Shown: positions 34,941 through 44,253, counted from the stretch's first letter. The stretch: 64,000 nt of DNA from Palsa-504 sp963844625 (GCA_963844625.1 CAWJPF010000034.1:124001-188000); one strand, 5' to 3'. The notes: generated by a model not told the origin, from the letters alone. Program-made: numbers and translations.

Positions 34941-36338
34941 ATGAAGGTGCTGCTGGACCGCTGGCAGTTCGGCGTCACGATCACGTACCACTTCCTGTTC
35001 GTCCCGCTCACCATCGGACTGGCTTTCCTGGTGGCGATCATGCAGGTGCTGGCCTACCGGCGCCGGGACGAGGTCTGGGAGCGGCTCACGCGTTTCTTCG
35101 GCACGCTGTTCCTGATCAACTTCGCCATGGGCGTGGTCACCGGCATCGTCCAGGAGTTCCAGTTCGGCATGAACTGGTCGAACTACTCGATTTTCGTGGG
35201 CAACATCTTCGGTGCCCCGCTGGCCATGGAGGGCCTGCTCGCGTTCTTCGCCGAGTCCACGTTCATCGCGTTGTGGATGTTCGGCCGTGACCGGCTTCCC
35301 CCGCTGGCGCACACGCTGTCCATCTGCGTGGTCAGCCTCGGCACGATCGTGTCCGCGTTCTTCATCCTCACCGCCAACGCCTGGATGCAGCATCCGGTCG
35401 GCTACCGCATTGTCAGCGGGAAGGCGGAACTGACCGACTTCTGGGCCGTGCTGCGGAACGACACGCTGTGGGCCGAGTTCTCGCACACCGTGCTGGCCGC
35501 CTTCGTGACCGGCGCGATGGTCGTCCTCGGCGTGTCCGGATGGCAGCTGCTACGTGGCCGGCACGTCGCGGCGTTCACCCGGTCGGCCCGGCTGGCCGCG
35601 GGCGTGGCGCTGGTCTGCACCGTGCTGGTGATGGTGACCGGTGACCTCCAGGCCCGGCTGATGGACACCCAGCAGCCGATGAAGATGGCCGCGGCCGAGG
35701 CGGTCTACCGGACCCAGGCCGGGGCCAGCTTCTCGCTGCTCACTATCGGGAACCTGTCCGGCCAGCCCGTCTTCCAGATCCGGATCCCGCACCTGCTCAG
35801 CCTGATCGCCACCCTGTCCTGGAACGGCACGGTCGACGGCATCACCCAGGTCCAGAACGCCGAGGCCGCCAGGTACGGCCCGGGCGGCTACGTGCCGGTG
35901 CTGTGGGTCACGTACTGGAGCTTCCGCCTGATGGTTGGGTTCGGCTTCCTGATGCTGGCCGCGTCCGCGTGGGCGCTGTGGCGGTCCGGGCGCGGGCGGC
36001 GCAAGGCCTTCGAGCTCGGGCGCTGGACGCTATGGTTCCTGGTGGCCTGCATCGTCACGCCGTTCCTGGCCAACACGTTCGGGTGGCTGTTCACCGAGAT
36101 GGGACGCCAGCCATGGATCGTGTACGGCCTGATGAAGACCGGGGCGGGGATCTCGCCCGGCGTCTCGACCGCCGACGTGGCGATCACCCTGGGCGGTTTC
36201 GTGCTGCTTTACACCGTGCTCGGGGTCATCGACGTCGTGCTCATGTTCCGCGCCGCCCGGGGCGGCCTCGGTGACGCCGGCGAACCACGTCCGCCCGGGC
36301 AGCCGGGCGAGCCGACCGCCACCGAACTGGTGTACTGA
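34941..36338 (+). CDS. cydA: Cytochrome bd ubiquinol/menaquinol oxidase subunit I
   Basis: A 465-residue heme-binding subunit of the bd-type terminal oxidase. The N-terminal histidine is in RWQFGVTITYHFLFVP (heme b595 ligand), a second is in EFSHTVLAAF (heme b558), and the quinol-site segment includes QQPMKMAAAEA. It reduces O2 to water with quinol at high oxygen affinity. I chose ATG 34941, although an in-frame TTG lies 9 nt upstream. Placed at the head of cydABDC, with a motif copy ending 30 bp upstream. Confidence 0.95.
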   Translation: MKVLLDRWQFGVTITYHFLFVPLTIGLAFLVAIMQVLAYRRRDEVWERLTRFFGTLFLINFAMGVVTGIVQEFQFGMNWSNYSIFVGNIFGAPLAMEGLLAFFAESTFIALWMFGRDRLPPLAHTLSICVVSLGTIVSAFFILTANAWMQHPVGYRIVSGKAELTDFWAVLRNDTLWAEFSHTVLAAFVTGAMVVLGVSGWQLLRGRHVAAFTRSARLAAGVALVCTVLVMVTGDLQARLMDTQQPMKMAAAEAVYRTQAGASFSLLTIGNLSGQPVFQIRIPHLLSLIATLSWNGTVDGITQVQNAEAARYGPGGYVPVLWVTYWSFRLMVGFGFLMLAASAWALWRSGRGRRKAFELGRWTLWFLVACIVTPFLANTFGWLFTEMGRQPWIVYGLMKTGAGISPGVSTADVAITLGGFVLLYTVLGVIDVVLMFRAARGGLGDAGEPRPPGQPGEPTATELVY

Positions 36339-36340
36339 CT

Positions 36341-37417
36341 ATGAACGGACCAGTAGCCAGCCTGAACACCGCGTGGTTCGCCCTGATCGGCCTGCTGTGG
36401 ACCGGTTACCTCGTGCTCGAGGGGTTCGATTTCGGCGTCGGTGTGCTCAGCCTGGCCATCGGGCGGGACGACCTGGACCGGCAGCTGGCCCGCAACGCCA
36501 TCGGCCCGGTCTGGGACGGCAACGAGGTCTGGCTGATCGTCGCGGCCGGCGCGACCTTCGCCGCCTTCCCCGTCTGGTACGCCAGCTTGTTCAGCGGCTT
36601 CTACCTCGTGCTGTTCGTCGTGCTGGTCGCGCTGATCGTCCGGGGGGTGAGCTTCGAGTTCCGGGGCCATCGCGACAGCGCCCGCTGGCGGTACGGCTGG
36701 GACGTGACCCTGGCCATCGGCAGTCTGGTGCCTGCATTCGCCTGGGGCGTGGCCTTCACCGACCAGGTCCACGGCCTGCCCCTGTCGCCGTCCGGTCTCT
36801 ACCTGGGGGGCCTGCCGGGCCTGCTGGCCCCGGTGGCGCTCGTCGGCGGGCTGGCTAGCCTGGCCATGTTCACGGCGCACGGGGCCACGTTCCTCTCGCT
36901 CAAGACCGCCGGGCCCCTGGCCGCCCGGGCCGCCCGGGTAGCCGCCTTGCTCTCGCCGCTGGCCGGCGCGCTGGTGGTGGGCACCGCGGCGTGGCTGTCG
37001 GCCGGCGGCTCCCACGGCCCCGGTGCCCTGGGCGGCACGGTGCCGGTCGTGCTGGCCGCCGGGTGCGGGCTAGCCTTCGCGGTGTCCGGGATCCTGACCC
37101 GGGCCGGCCGGCCCGGCGTGGCGTTCGGCCTGAGCGCGCTGGGCATCGTGGCCGCTGTCGCCGCGGTCTTCACCGCGCTGTTCCCCCGGGTCATGGTCTC
37201 CTCCGGTCCCGGCCCGGCCCTGACCGTCTGGAGCGCCGCCTCGGCACACCAGACCCTGCTGGTCATGACCGTGGTCGCGGCGATCTTCGTCCCGGTCATG
37301 CTGGTCTACCAGGGCTGGAGCTACTGGGTGTTCCGTCAGCGGCTCACCAGGCCCGGCCCGTCCCCCGCATCGGCGCCGCCGGGGCCGTCGGTCGGCGCGC
37401 GGCGTGACCGCCGCTAG
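36341..37417 (+). CDS. cydB: Cytochrome bd oxidase subunit II
   Basis: A 358-residue polytopic subunit partner of CydA. The N-terminal signature WFALIGLLWTGYLVLEGFDFGVGVLSL is diagnostic and several further helices follow. It begins 2 bp after the cydA stop. The C-terminal ~25 residues are Pro/Arg-rich and overlap the cydD start. Confidence 0.95.
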   Translation: MNGPVASLNTAWFALIGLLWTGYLVLEGFDFGVGVLSLAIGRDDLDRQLARNAIGPVWDGNEVWLIVAAGATFAAFPVWYASLFSGFYLVLFVVLVALIVRGVSFEFRGHRDSARWRYGWDVTLAIGSLVPAFAWGVAFTDQVHGLPLSPSGLYLGGLPGLLAPVALVGGLASLAMFTAHGATFLSLKTAGPLAARAARVAALLSPLAGALVVGTAAWLSAGGSHGPGALGGTVPVVLAAGCGLAFAVSGILTRAGRPGVAFGLSALGIVAAVAAVFTALFPRVMVSSGPGPALTVWSAASAHQTLLVMTVVAAIFVPVMLVYQGWSYWVFRQRLTRPGPSPASAPPGPSVGARRDRR

Positions 37418-39131
37418 GCCGGCCGCGGTGCGCCTCCTGCCCGCCGGGGCCAGGGCGTGGCTGGCCGGGGCCAGGGCGTGGCTGGCCGGAGCCGTCGCCG
37501 TCGGGCTCGCCCAGGCCGTTCTCCTGGTCGCGCAGGCCGATATCCTGGCCCGCCTGCTGACCGGTGCGTTCTACGGCGGGATCTCGGGCCGCGCGGTGAC
37601 CGGATACTGCGCGGCGATCGCGTCACTCGCCCTCGGTCAGGCAGTGTTCACGTGGGCCTGGGAGGCCTGCACGGAAGCCGCCGCCCGGCGAACCAGGGCG
37701 GCCGTCCGGCGCTGGGCGCTGGCCGCCGCCATGGATCCTGTGAGCCCCATTGGCCTCGCGGGCACCGCGGGCCCGTCCGTGCCCGTCGGGTCCCGCGCCG
37801 GCGAGCCCCTGGGACCGGGCGGCGTGACCACGCTGATCGGCTCCGAGATCGACGAACTCGACCCCTTCGTGGCCCGGGTCCTGCCGAGGACCGTCCTGGC
37901 CCTGGCCGTTCCGGCCCTGCTGCTGGCCTGGATCGGCCACCTGGACCTGGTCTCAGCCGCCCTGGCCGCCGCGACCCTGGTCATCGCGCCGGTCCTGGCC
38001 GGGCTGGTCGGGGCGGACACCGCGGCCGCGGTCCGGCGCCGGCTGGCCAGCCTCGAGCGCCTCGGCGACCGCTTCGACGCGCTGGTGGAGGGCTTGCCGC
38101 TGCTCCGGGCCTTTGGCCGGGCCGCCGACCACGAGCGGGCCGTGGCCGCCTCGGGCGAACAGGTCCGCACGGCTACGCTGGCCACCCTGCGGATCGCGCT
38201 GCTCGCCGGCCTGATCCTCGAACTCCTCGCCGCCGTCGGCACCGCCCTGGTGGCCGTCCGGCTCGGCCTGCGTCTGGACGCTGGCCAGCGGATCCTCCCG
38301 CAGGCCCTTGCGGTGCTTATCCTCGTCCCCGAGGTGTTTCTCCCCGTGCGCCGGCTGACGGCCGATTTCCACGCGGGCACCACCGGCCGTGCCGTGCTGG
38401 CCAGGCTCGGCGGTCTCACCGTCACGGAGCGGGTCTCCCGGCCCGCCGCGGCACCCGCTCCCGGCGTCCTCCTGGAGGGAGTGTGCCTCGCGGCCGAGGG
38501 CCGGAGCCTGCCGGTGCTGGACGGGATCGACCTGCGGGTGTCCCCCGGGGAGCGGGTGTGCCTGGTCGGCCCGAGCGGCGCCGGCAAGACGAGCCTGCTC
38601 CGGGTGGTGGCGGGCCTCGTCCCGCCCACGGCGGGCCGGGTGCGCCTGGAGGGCCCGCTGCCCGCGCCGGGCTGGGTCCCGCAGCACCCTACCGTCCTGC
38701 CCGCGACCGTCCTGGAGAACATCACGCTCGGTCGGCCGGGTGCCGACGAGCGCATCGCCCGCCAGGTCCTTGAAGTAGTCGGGCTCGGATCCTGGGTAAG
38801 GTCCCTGCCGCTGGGCCTGCGTACGCCGCTGTCCGGACTCGACGCTGCGCTCAGCCTCGGGGAGCGCCGCAGGCTGGCCGTGGCCAGGAGCCTGGCCGGG
38901 CCCCGCCCGCGACTGTGGCTGCTGGACGAGCCGACCTCCGGCCTGGACCCGGCCGGCGTCCGGCGGCTGGTGGCGGAACTCAGCCGGATCATTGACGGGA
39001 CGACCGCGATCATCGCCACGCACGACCCGTCGGCCGCCGCTCTCGGGCAGCGGACGATCGAGCTGCGTCACGGCCGCGTCAGCGACCCCGGAGTGGTCGG
39101 CTCCGCCCCGGATCGCGGTCGGCGTTCCTGA
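37404..39131 (+). CDS. cydD: ABC transporter required for cytochrome bd assembly, CydD
   Basis: A 575-residue half-ABC exporter. The N-terminal transmembrane domain spans about residues 1-310. The ATPase has Walker A GPSGAGKTS, signature LSLGERRRLAVA, Walker B LWLLDEPTSGLDP. CydDC exports thiols (cysteine/glutathione in E. coli) needed for bd oxidase assembly. It overlaps the cydB end by 14 nt. The N-terminus carries a tandem repeat (ARAWLAG twice). Confidence 0.92.
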   Translation: MTAARPAAVRLLPAGARAWLAGARAWLAGAVAVGLAQAVLLVAQADILARLLTGAFYGGISGRAVTGYCAAIASLALGQAVFTWAWEACTEAAARRTRAAVRRWALAAAMDPVSPIGLAGTAGPSVPVGSRAGEPLGPGGVTTLIGSEIDELDPFVARVLPRTVLALAVPALLLAWIGHLDLVSAALAAATLVIAPVLAGLVGADTAAAVRRRLASLERLGDRFDALVEGLPLLRAFGRAADHERAVAASGEQVRTATLATLRIALLAGLILELLAAVGTALVAVRLGLRLDAGQRILPQALAVLILVPEVFLPVRRLTADFHAGTTGRAVLARLGGLTVTERVSRPAAAPAPGVLLEGVCLAAEGRSLPVLDGIDLRVSPGERVCLVGPSGAGKTSLLRVVAGLVPPTAGRVRLEGPLPAPGWVPQHPTVLPATVLENITLGRPGADERIARQVLEVVGLGSWVRSLPLGLRTPLSGLDAALSLGERRRLAVARSLAGPRPRLWLLDEPTSGLDPAGVRRLVAELSRIIDGTTAIIATHDPSAAALGQRTIELRHGRVSDPGVVGSAPDRGRRS

Positions 39132-39141
39132 TGGACGCCCG

Positions 39142-40929
39142 GTGACCGGGAGCCCGCGCTCGGCGGCCTGGAGCCCGCGGCTCGGCCTGGACCGCCGGGG
39201 CCGGCGCCGGGTGCTCGTCGCCGCTGGCGTCGGCCTGGCCGGCGAGCTCGCCGCGCTGGGCCTGCTGACCACCGGGGCGTGGCTGCTGCTGTCAGCCTCC
39301 CTCCGCCCGCCGATCCTGCTGCTCTCGATCGCCATCGGCGCCGTGCAGCTGTTCTCGTTCCTGCGCGGCACCGCCCGTTACGTGGAGCGGCTGGCCAGCC
39401 ACAGTCTCGGACTCAGCCTCCAGGCCGACCTGCGGGCTTGGCTGTACCGCCGCCTGGCCCAGCTGGTCCCCTGCGGGCTGCCCGGCGGGGACCGCGGCGA
39501 TCTGCTGACCCGGCTGATCCGCGACACCGAGGAGGCCCAGGATCTGGTGGTTCGCGCTGCCGTCCCGGTCCTGGCCGCCGCGGCCGCCTGGGCCGCCGCC
39601 GTCGTCACCGCCGTCGCCCTGCTACCCCCGGCCGGCTGGGCCATCCTGGCCGCCGGGATCCTCGCGGCGGCGGGCATCGCCGTCGCGGTGATCCTCGCCG
39701 ACCGGACGGCGGCAGAGCTTCCGGCTGCACGAGGTGCTGTCGCCTCCTGGGTCCTCGGCACCCTCACCGCCCGGGAGGAACTGGCCGCCCTCGGGGCCGG
39801 GGAATGGGCCCTGGACCAACTCGCCGAGCGCGAGCGGGTCCTCGGCGCCCGCACCAGAGCCGCCGCCGCCGCCGCTGGGCTGGGCCGCGCCGCGTGCGCG
39901 CTCGCCGGGGGAGCCGGGCTGGCCGGGGTGGCCTGGGCCGGCACGGCGGCCCTGCGAGCCGGGCGGATCGGCCCCGTCGAACTCGGCGTCCTGGTCTTCC
40001 TGGCGCTGGGCGTCGCCGCCGTGTTCCAGGGCCTGCCGGACGCCGTCGGCCGCCTGCCCGTCAGCCTGGCCTCCCTGATCCGCCTGGCCAGCCTCGGCTC
40101 CCTGCCTCGCCCCGGCCCCGGGCTGCCCGCGGACCATCCCGCCCCCCAGCCCCGTCCAGCGCCCCGGGCGCGTCGGACCGCCACTGTCGCCCTGCGCGGG
40201 GCGGCAGCGGCCTACCCGAACCGTCCGGGCCCCGTGCTCCGCGACCTGAACCTGGAGCTCGCCCCAGGCCGGCCGGTCGCGCTGGCCGGGCCGAGCGGTT
40301 CGGGCAAGACGCTGGTCGTCCTCACCTTGCTGCGCTTCCTCGACCTCACCGCAGGCAATCTGAGCGTCGACGGCACCGACGCGCGGGCCTGCTCACCCGG
40401 GGAGGTCAGGGCTCTGCTGGCCTGGAGTCCCGAGCAGCCGACGCTGTTCCCCACGTCGCTGCGCGTGAACCTGCGAGTCGGCGCGCCGCACGCCACCGAC
40501 CGGCAGATAACCGACCTCTTCCGCCAGCTCCGCCTCGGCCCGTGGCTGGACGGGCTCGAGCAGGGCCTCGATACCGTGCTCGCGCCCTGGGACCATCCGG
40601 TCTCCGGCGGAGAGCTGCAGCGCCTCAGCGTGGCCCGGGCCGTGCTGGCCGACCGCCCCGTACTGCTTCTGGACGAACCCACCAGGCACCTCGACGCGGC
40701 CGCGGCCGACGCCGTGCTCCAGACCGTTCTGGAGCGCGCGGCCGGCCGGTCGCTGCTGTGGATCACCCACCGCCCGGAAGAGCTGGCCGCGTTTCCGCAG
40801 GTTCACCACCTCGGCGCGAACCCCCTGAGTGCAGCGGACCGGCCGCCTGACCGCTGGCCTCCCGGCCCCGGGCCGGAATCGGCAGCTAGCTGGCCGGGAA
40901 GCCCGGGACAGCGTGGCGCGCGCCGGTAG
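39142..40929 (+). CDS. cydC: ABC transporter required for cytochrome bd assembly, CydC
   Basis: A 595-residue half-ABC exporter pairing with CydD. Transmembrane domain to about residue 320; Walker A GPSGSGKT, signature SGGELQRLSVA, Walker B VLLLDEPTRHLD. I chose GTG 39142, ten bases after the cydD stop; the same frame is open further upstream inside cydD. Last gene of the cydABDC operon. Confidence 0.92.
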   Translation: MTGSPRSAAWSPRLGLDRRGRRRVLVAAGVGLAGELAALGLLTTGAWLLLSASLRPPILLLSIAIGAVQLFSFLRGTARYVERLASHSLGLSLQADLRAWLYRRLAQLVPCGLPGGDRGDLLTRLIRDTEEAQDLVVRAAVPVLAAAAAWAAAVVTAVALLPPAGWAILAAGILAAAGIAVAVILADRTAAELPAARGAVASWVLGTLTAREELAALGAGEWALDQLAERERVLGARTRAAAAAAGLGRAACALAGGAGLAGVAWAGTAALRAGRIGPVELGVLVFLALGVAAVFQGLPDAVGRLPVSLASLIRLASLGSLPRPGPGLPADHPAPQPRPAPRARRTATVALRGAAAAYPNRPGPVLRDLNLELAPGRPVALAGPSGSGKTLVVLTLLRFLDLTAGNLSVDGTDARACSPGEVRALLAWSPEQPTLFPTSLRVNLRVGAPHATDRQITDLFRQLRLGPWLDGLEQGLDTVLAPWDHPVSGGELQRLSVARAVLADRPVLLLDEPTRHLDAAAADAVLQTVLERAAGRSLLWITHRPEELAAFPQVHHLGANPLSAADRPPDRWPPGPGPESAASWPGSPGQRGARR

Positions 40930-40939
40930 CATGCCCAGG

Positions 40940-41093
40940 CGGGCTTCCAGGAAGATGGCAATCCATATCGATGCCGCTATCACGAGCACGGCCGCCAGGA
41001 CGACTACCATCGCGACTCCCCACGGGTCACTGCCAGCGCCCAGACCTGGCCTCGCGGGATCCGGCGCACCAGCGCCAGCCCGCCGCTCTTCAT
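40940..41093 (-). pseudogene. Small membrane peptide gene, frame-disrupted
   Basis: From ATG 41093 one frame reads MKSGGLALVRRIPRGQVWAL; a shifted frame then reads DPWGVAMVVVLAAVLVIAASIWIAIFLEARLGM, a transmembrane helix. A motif copy lies 30 bp upstream (41123-41149), which supports a former gene. The helix resembles the fragment at 48150-48245 (ILAVLVMAAPMWIAIRVKPRLG). The 3' limit is not clear, as the second frame stays open antisense to cydC. Confidence 0.35.
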
Positions 41094-41122
41094 GACAGCC
41101 TCAGCCTAATCAGGGCGCCGGC

Positions 41123-41149
41123 TGGCCCGTATCCCCCGGACGGCTAGGG
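41123..41149 (-). promoter_or_regulatory. Recurrent bipartite motif (GGATAC variant)
   Basis: Minus strand: CTAGCCGT, 5 nt (CCGGG), GGATACGGGCC. It is 30 bp upstream of the small ORF start at 41093. Confidence 0.6.
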
Positions 41150-41169
41150 CATGCCGTCGCAGGGCGCTG

Positions 41170-41673
41170 CTAGATGCTGGCGTCCCGGCGAGTAGTCATC
41201 GGTCCGCCCGGGCTCGGCACGTCCACGGGCCGGGCGGCGCTGCGCCCGACTCCAGACAACAGCGAGATGACCGCCACGCCGACGACGATGTTGATGATGG
41301 CGGTGAAGACCTTGCTGGCCAGCGGCGCGGGCTGGGTGAACGGCGCGGCGGCCGCGATCACGTCGGCCAGGGCGGTGATCCAGGCGAAGAATGCGAAGGG
41401 GCGCGGCGTGCCGAGCAGCAGCAGATGCAGCAGTGCGGTGGCCAGGAGCGTGGCGCCCGCGGCCAGGAGCGCGTACACCGCGGTAGCCGAGTTCCCGAAG
41501 TTGTTGGCCGTTTCGGGGGCCAGTACCGGGATGCCCAGGACGCCGCGGGTGATCAGGACGCCGGCCAGCACCGCGAGCGCAGCCACCATCGCTGTCGCTA
41601 CCCCGCCCGCCCACAATCGGCCGGCGTTCACGTGAACGTGCCCGGCTATGTCAATATCTTCCGGAGCCATCAT
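41170..41673 (-). CDS. DUF6069 family membrane protein
   Basis: A 167-residue protein with four transmembrane helices: about residues 15-38 (WAGGVATAMVAALAVLAGVLI), 58-82, 88-110 (PFAFFAWITALADVIAAAAPF) and 118-145. I recognise the actinobacterial DUF6069 pattern; no function is known. The ATG-ATG start at 41673 follows CAGGAGGTG. A minus-strand motif lies ~60 bp upstream. Confidence 0.75.
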   Translation of the reverse strand: MMAPEDIDIAGHVHVNAGRLWAGGVATAMVAALAVLAGVLITRGVLGIPVLAPETANNFGNSATAVYALLAAGATLLATALLHLLLLGTPRPFAFFAWITALADVIAAAAPFTQPAPLASKVFTAIINIVVGVAVISLLSGVGRSAARPVDVPSPGGPMTTRRDASI

Positions 41674-41732
41674 GCGGCACCTCCTGCCGGCTGGGGGGAA
41701 CGCCATATCCCAGGCTCGCGGCTGCCCGCGGG

Positions 41733-41760
41733 CCCGCACATCCACCGACCGGATAGTCCT
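41733..41760 (-). promoter_or_regulatory. Recurrent bipartite motif before DUF6069 gene
   Basis: Minus strand: GGA, CTATCCGG, 5 nt (TCGGT), GGATGTGCGGG. It abuts the plus-strand copy at 41761, back to back. Confidence 0.65.
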
Positions 41761-41790
41761 GTGGACTAGCCGGATTGATGATGTGGCCGG
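41761..41790 (+). promoter_or_regulatory. Recurrent bipartite motif before 43-aa gene
   Basis: GGA, CTAGCCGG, 5 nt (ATTGA), TGATGTGGCCGG. It is 73 bp upstream of the GTG at 41863. Confidence 0.65.
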
Positions 41791-41862
41791 ACCCGCGGGC
41801 AGGGAGCGTGGGGAGGTGGGCAGGGCGACGGCACCGCCGGCCCGGCGACAACTGGAGGACTG

Positions 41863-41994
41863 GTGACAGTTCCGGACCAGAACGGCAAGGCCGAGGAGTT
41901 CGCCGCCGAGGCAGTCAAGTACCTCGGCCAGGGAGGCGGCGCGGAAACCGCCGCCGTCTGGGCCGCTCTAGCCCAGGTGTACAGCCGCTCATGA
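41863..41994 (+). CDS. Small hypothetical protein (43 aa)
   Basis: Starts at GTG 41863 after CTGGAGGAC and ends with a stop that overlaps the next start as ATGA. It is acidic, alanine-rich and predicted helical (AEEFAAEAVKYLGQGGG...WAALAQVYSR). No family recognised. The good Shine-Dalgarno, translational coupling and upstream motif support a real gene. Confidence 0.6.
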   Translation: MTVPDQNGKAEEFAAEAVKYLGQGGGAETAAVWAALAQVYSRS

Positions 41995-42257
41995 CCACCG
42001 CCGACTCATCGGCTGCGATCGCCGAGGAGCTCCGGCTCGTGCAGGACGACATCGCCCGGCTCAGGGAGACGGCCGCAGACCTGCGACGGCGTATCGGCGA
42101 GCGCGACGAGGAGCCGACCGATCCCGAGGAGCGGTCCGCCTTGATAGAGGCGGCCGAGGAGCAGGAGGCGCTGATCGACCAGCTAGAAGCCAGGCGCGAG
42201 GAGCTGCTCCGCCGGCTTGGTCTGGGACGGTGCCTAGGTGAGGGGGCAGGAGACTGA
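41991..42257 (+). CDS. Small coiled-coil protein (88 aa)
   Basis: An 88-residue, highly charged, helical protein. Heptad-like Leu/Ile spacing (IAEELRLVQDDIARLRETAADL and AEEQEALIDQLEARREELLRRL) predicts a coiled coil. It is coupled to the 43-aa gene. Function unknown. The same frame is open upstream, but ATG 41991 fits the overlap. Confidence 0.65.
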   Translation: MTTADSSAAIAEELRLVQDDIARLRETAADLRRRIGERDEEPTDPEERSALIEAAEEQEALIDQLEARREELLRRLGLGRCLGEGAGD

Positions 42258-42484
42258 GGACAGAGGCTGGCAGCTCGCGACGCCGCAGCTCTCATGTACG
42301 GCGATCCCTCCAGCTAGCGGATATCCACCTACCGCTAGGCCAGCACCTGCGGCAAGAGCCGCTCACCGTCCCCCGACGCATCCGGGTCACCGTAGCTTGG
42401 CTCGAACCCAGTTGCGCCGCCACGGAAAGGCTCAGACGGCCATGCGAGAGGGTCGCCTGAGCCTACCGAACCCAAGGATCTAGG
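42258..42484. other. Intergenic, nothing recognised
   Basis: A convergent gap between the coiled-coil gene and the formaldehyde dehydrogenase gene. No clear hairpin terminator or ORF was recognised. Confidence 0.4.
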
Positions 42485-43633
42485 TCAGGCCGCCTGCCCT
42501 GGGTGTAGAACCACCTTCGTCCAGCCTTCTTCCCGGGCATCGAAGTGCTTGTAAGCTTCGGGGGCCTGGTCGAGAGGCAGGTCGTGGGAAACGATCCAGG
42601 ACGGCTTGACCTTGTCTTCGGCGATGAGGCTGCGCAGGTACCGGTTGTAGCGCTTCACCGGGCACTGCCCGGTGCCCATGTGCTGGCCCCTGAACCAGAA
42701 GCTGCCGAAGCCGAACGGGGCCTTGCCGTGCTTGGCCAGCTCATTCGGCCCGCCGGGGTCTTGCGGGACATACACGCCGACGGTGCCGATTCCTCCGGTG
42801 AACCGCACCGACGAGACCAGGTCGTTCAGCGTGGCGGAATTGTCTTCATGGCCTCGCGGGTCGTGCGCCTGGTAGCCCACGCACTCGGCACCGCGGTCGG
42901 CGCCCATGCCGTTGGTGTGCTCCATGACCTGATCGACTGGTGAGCCCTTCGAGTCATCGACCGGGATCGCGCCGACCTGCTCGGCGAGCCGGAGCCGGTC
43001 CGGATGGCGGTCCACGACCATGACCTTGGACGCGCCCATGGTGGTCGCCGAAAGCGCGGCCATGCACCCGACCGGTCCGCTGCCGTAGATGACGATGGTC
43101 TCGCCCGGGCGCAAGCCGGACATCCGCACCGCGTGCCAGCCGGTGGGGAAGATATCTGAGAGCATCACGTAGTCGTCCTGCTTCTCGCGGGCGTCCTCGG
43201 GCAGCCGCAGGCAGTTGAAGTCGGCCCACGGCACGCGCAGCAACTCGGCCTGGCCGCCCTGCCATGGGCCCATGTCGGCGAACCCGTAGGCGGCGCCGGC
43301 TATCCCTGGCTCGTTGGCGCGCAGGCAGTAGTTGGTCAGCCCTTCCTCGCAGTTGCGGCAGTGCCCGCAGGCGACGTTGAACGGAGCCGAGATCATGTCG
43401 CCGACTTTTATCTTGTCGACCGCATCGCCGACCCCGATGACTTCTCCGACGTTCTCGTGGCCGAAGACGCGGCCCTCTTTGAAGTCGGTGCGCCCCTCGT
43501 ACATGTGCAGGTCTGAGCCGCAGATGTTGGTCGCGGTGATCCGGACCAGCGCGTCAGTCGGCTTTTCGATCTTGGCGTCCGGTACCTCATCGACACTGAC
43601 GTTACGGGGACCGTGGTACACCACTGCTTTCAC
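42485..43633 (-). CDS. Zinc-dependent, glutathione-independent formaldehyde dehydrogenase-like
   Basis: A 382-residue medium-chain dehydrogenase. Catalytic zinc ligands are in ATNICGSDLHMYEG and GHENVGEVIGVG. Structural-zinc cysteines are in CGHCRNCEEGLTNYC. The Rossmann motif is IYGSGPVGCMAAL. Its length and insertions resemble Pseudomonas-type formaldehyde dehydrogenase/dismutase. It would detoxify aldehydes with NAD+. No motif copy was found directly upstream. Confidence 0.85.
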   Translation of the reverse strand: MKAVVYHGPRNVSVDEVPDAKIEKPTDALVRITATNICGSDLHMYEGRTDFKEGRVFGHENVGEVIGVGDAVDKIKVGDMISAPFNVACGHCRNCEEGLTNYCLRANEPGIAGAAYGFADMGPWQGGQAELLRVPWADFNCLRLPEDAREKQDDYVMLSDIFPTGWHAVRMSGLRPGETIVIYGSGPVGCMAALSATTMGASKVMVVDRHPDRLRLAEQVGAIPVDDSKGSPVDQVMEHTNGMGADRGAECVGYQAHDPRGHEDNSATLNDLVSSVRFTGGIGTVGVYVPQDPGGPNELAKHGKAPFGFGSFWFRGQHMGTGQCPVKRYNRYLRSLIAEDKVKPSWIVSHDLPLDQAPEAYKHFDAREEGWTKVVLHPGQAA

Positions 43634-43695
43634 GAGAATCTCCTTCGGAAGTGCTGAACTCCGGGTCGCCGGGACGGTAGAAGCCCGCCCGGCGA

Positions 43696-44253
43696 CTAGC
43701 TTGGCACCCGGCTGCCGGCGAACTGCTCGACGATCGCCGGGCAGAAGGCGGCCAGGTCCGCCGGGGAGCGGCTGGTGGTGAACTGGCCGTCGACGACGAC
43801 TTGCTCGTCGACCGGCTCCGCCCCGGCATTGCGCAGGTCATCGCGCAGGCTGGGCCACGAGGTGAGCCGGCGGCCCCGGACGACGCCCGCAGTGATAAGC
43901 GTCCACGGGCCGTGGCAGATCGCCGCGATGGGCTTGCCTGTCTCGGCGAAGGCCCTGACGAACGCCACCGCGTCTGGGTTGATCCGCAGCTGGTCGGGGT
44001 TGACGGTGCCTCCCGGTAGCAGCAGGGCGTCGTAGTCATCCGGGGAGGCGTCGGTGACGAGCTTGTCGACCGAGAACGTGCCGGCCGATACCAGGTCGAA
44101 CTGCCGGGCCTGGATCTCGCCAGGATGGATCGACAACAGCTCGGTGTCGGCGCCCGCGCCGTACAGGGCACCGCGCGGCTGCTCGAGTTCGACCCGCTCG
44201 ACGCCGTCGGTGGCCAGGATCGCGACACGCTTGCCGCTGAGGTCACGAGCCAT
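43696..44253 (-). CDS. DJ-1/PfpI family protein
   Basis: A 185-residue type-1 glutamine-amidotransferase-fold protein. The nucleophile elbow is AAICHGPWTLI, with an upstream acidic residue in the RVAILATDGVERVELEQP region. PfpI/YhbO-type proteins are linked to carbonyl stress and glyoxalase activity. Start ATG 44253 with GGAGAAAAC. A motif copy is ~180 bp upstream, and a remnant of a second copy lies at 44472. Confidence 0.88.
   Translation of the reverse strand: MARDLSGKRVAILATDGVERVELEQPRGALYGAGADTELLSIHPGEIQARQFDLVSAGTFSVDKLVTDASPDDYDALLLPGGTVNPDQLRINPDAVAFVRAFAETGKPIAAICHGPWTLITAGVVRGRRLTSWPSLRDDLRNAGAEPVDEQVVVDGQFTTSRSPADLAAFCPAIVEQFAGSRVPS

Noticed and set aside
34794..35486. Minus-strand ORF opposite cydA
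   Set aside because: The frame is an antisense shadow of cydA; its composition is not protein-like.
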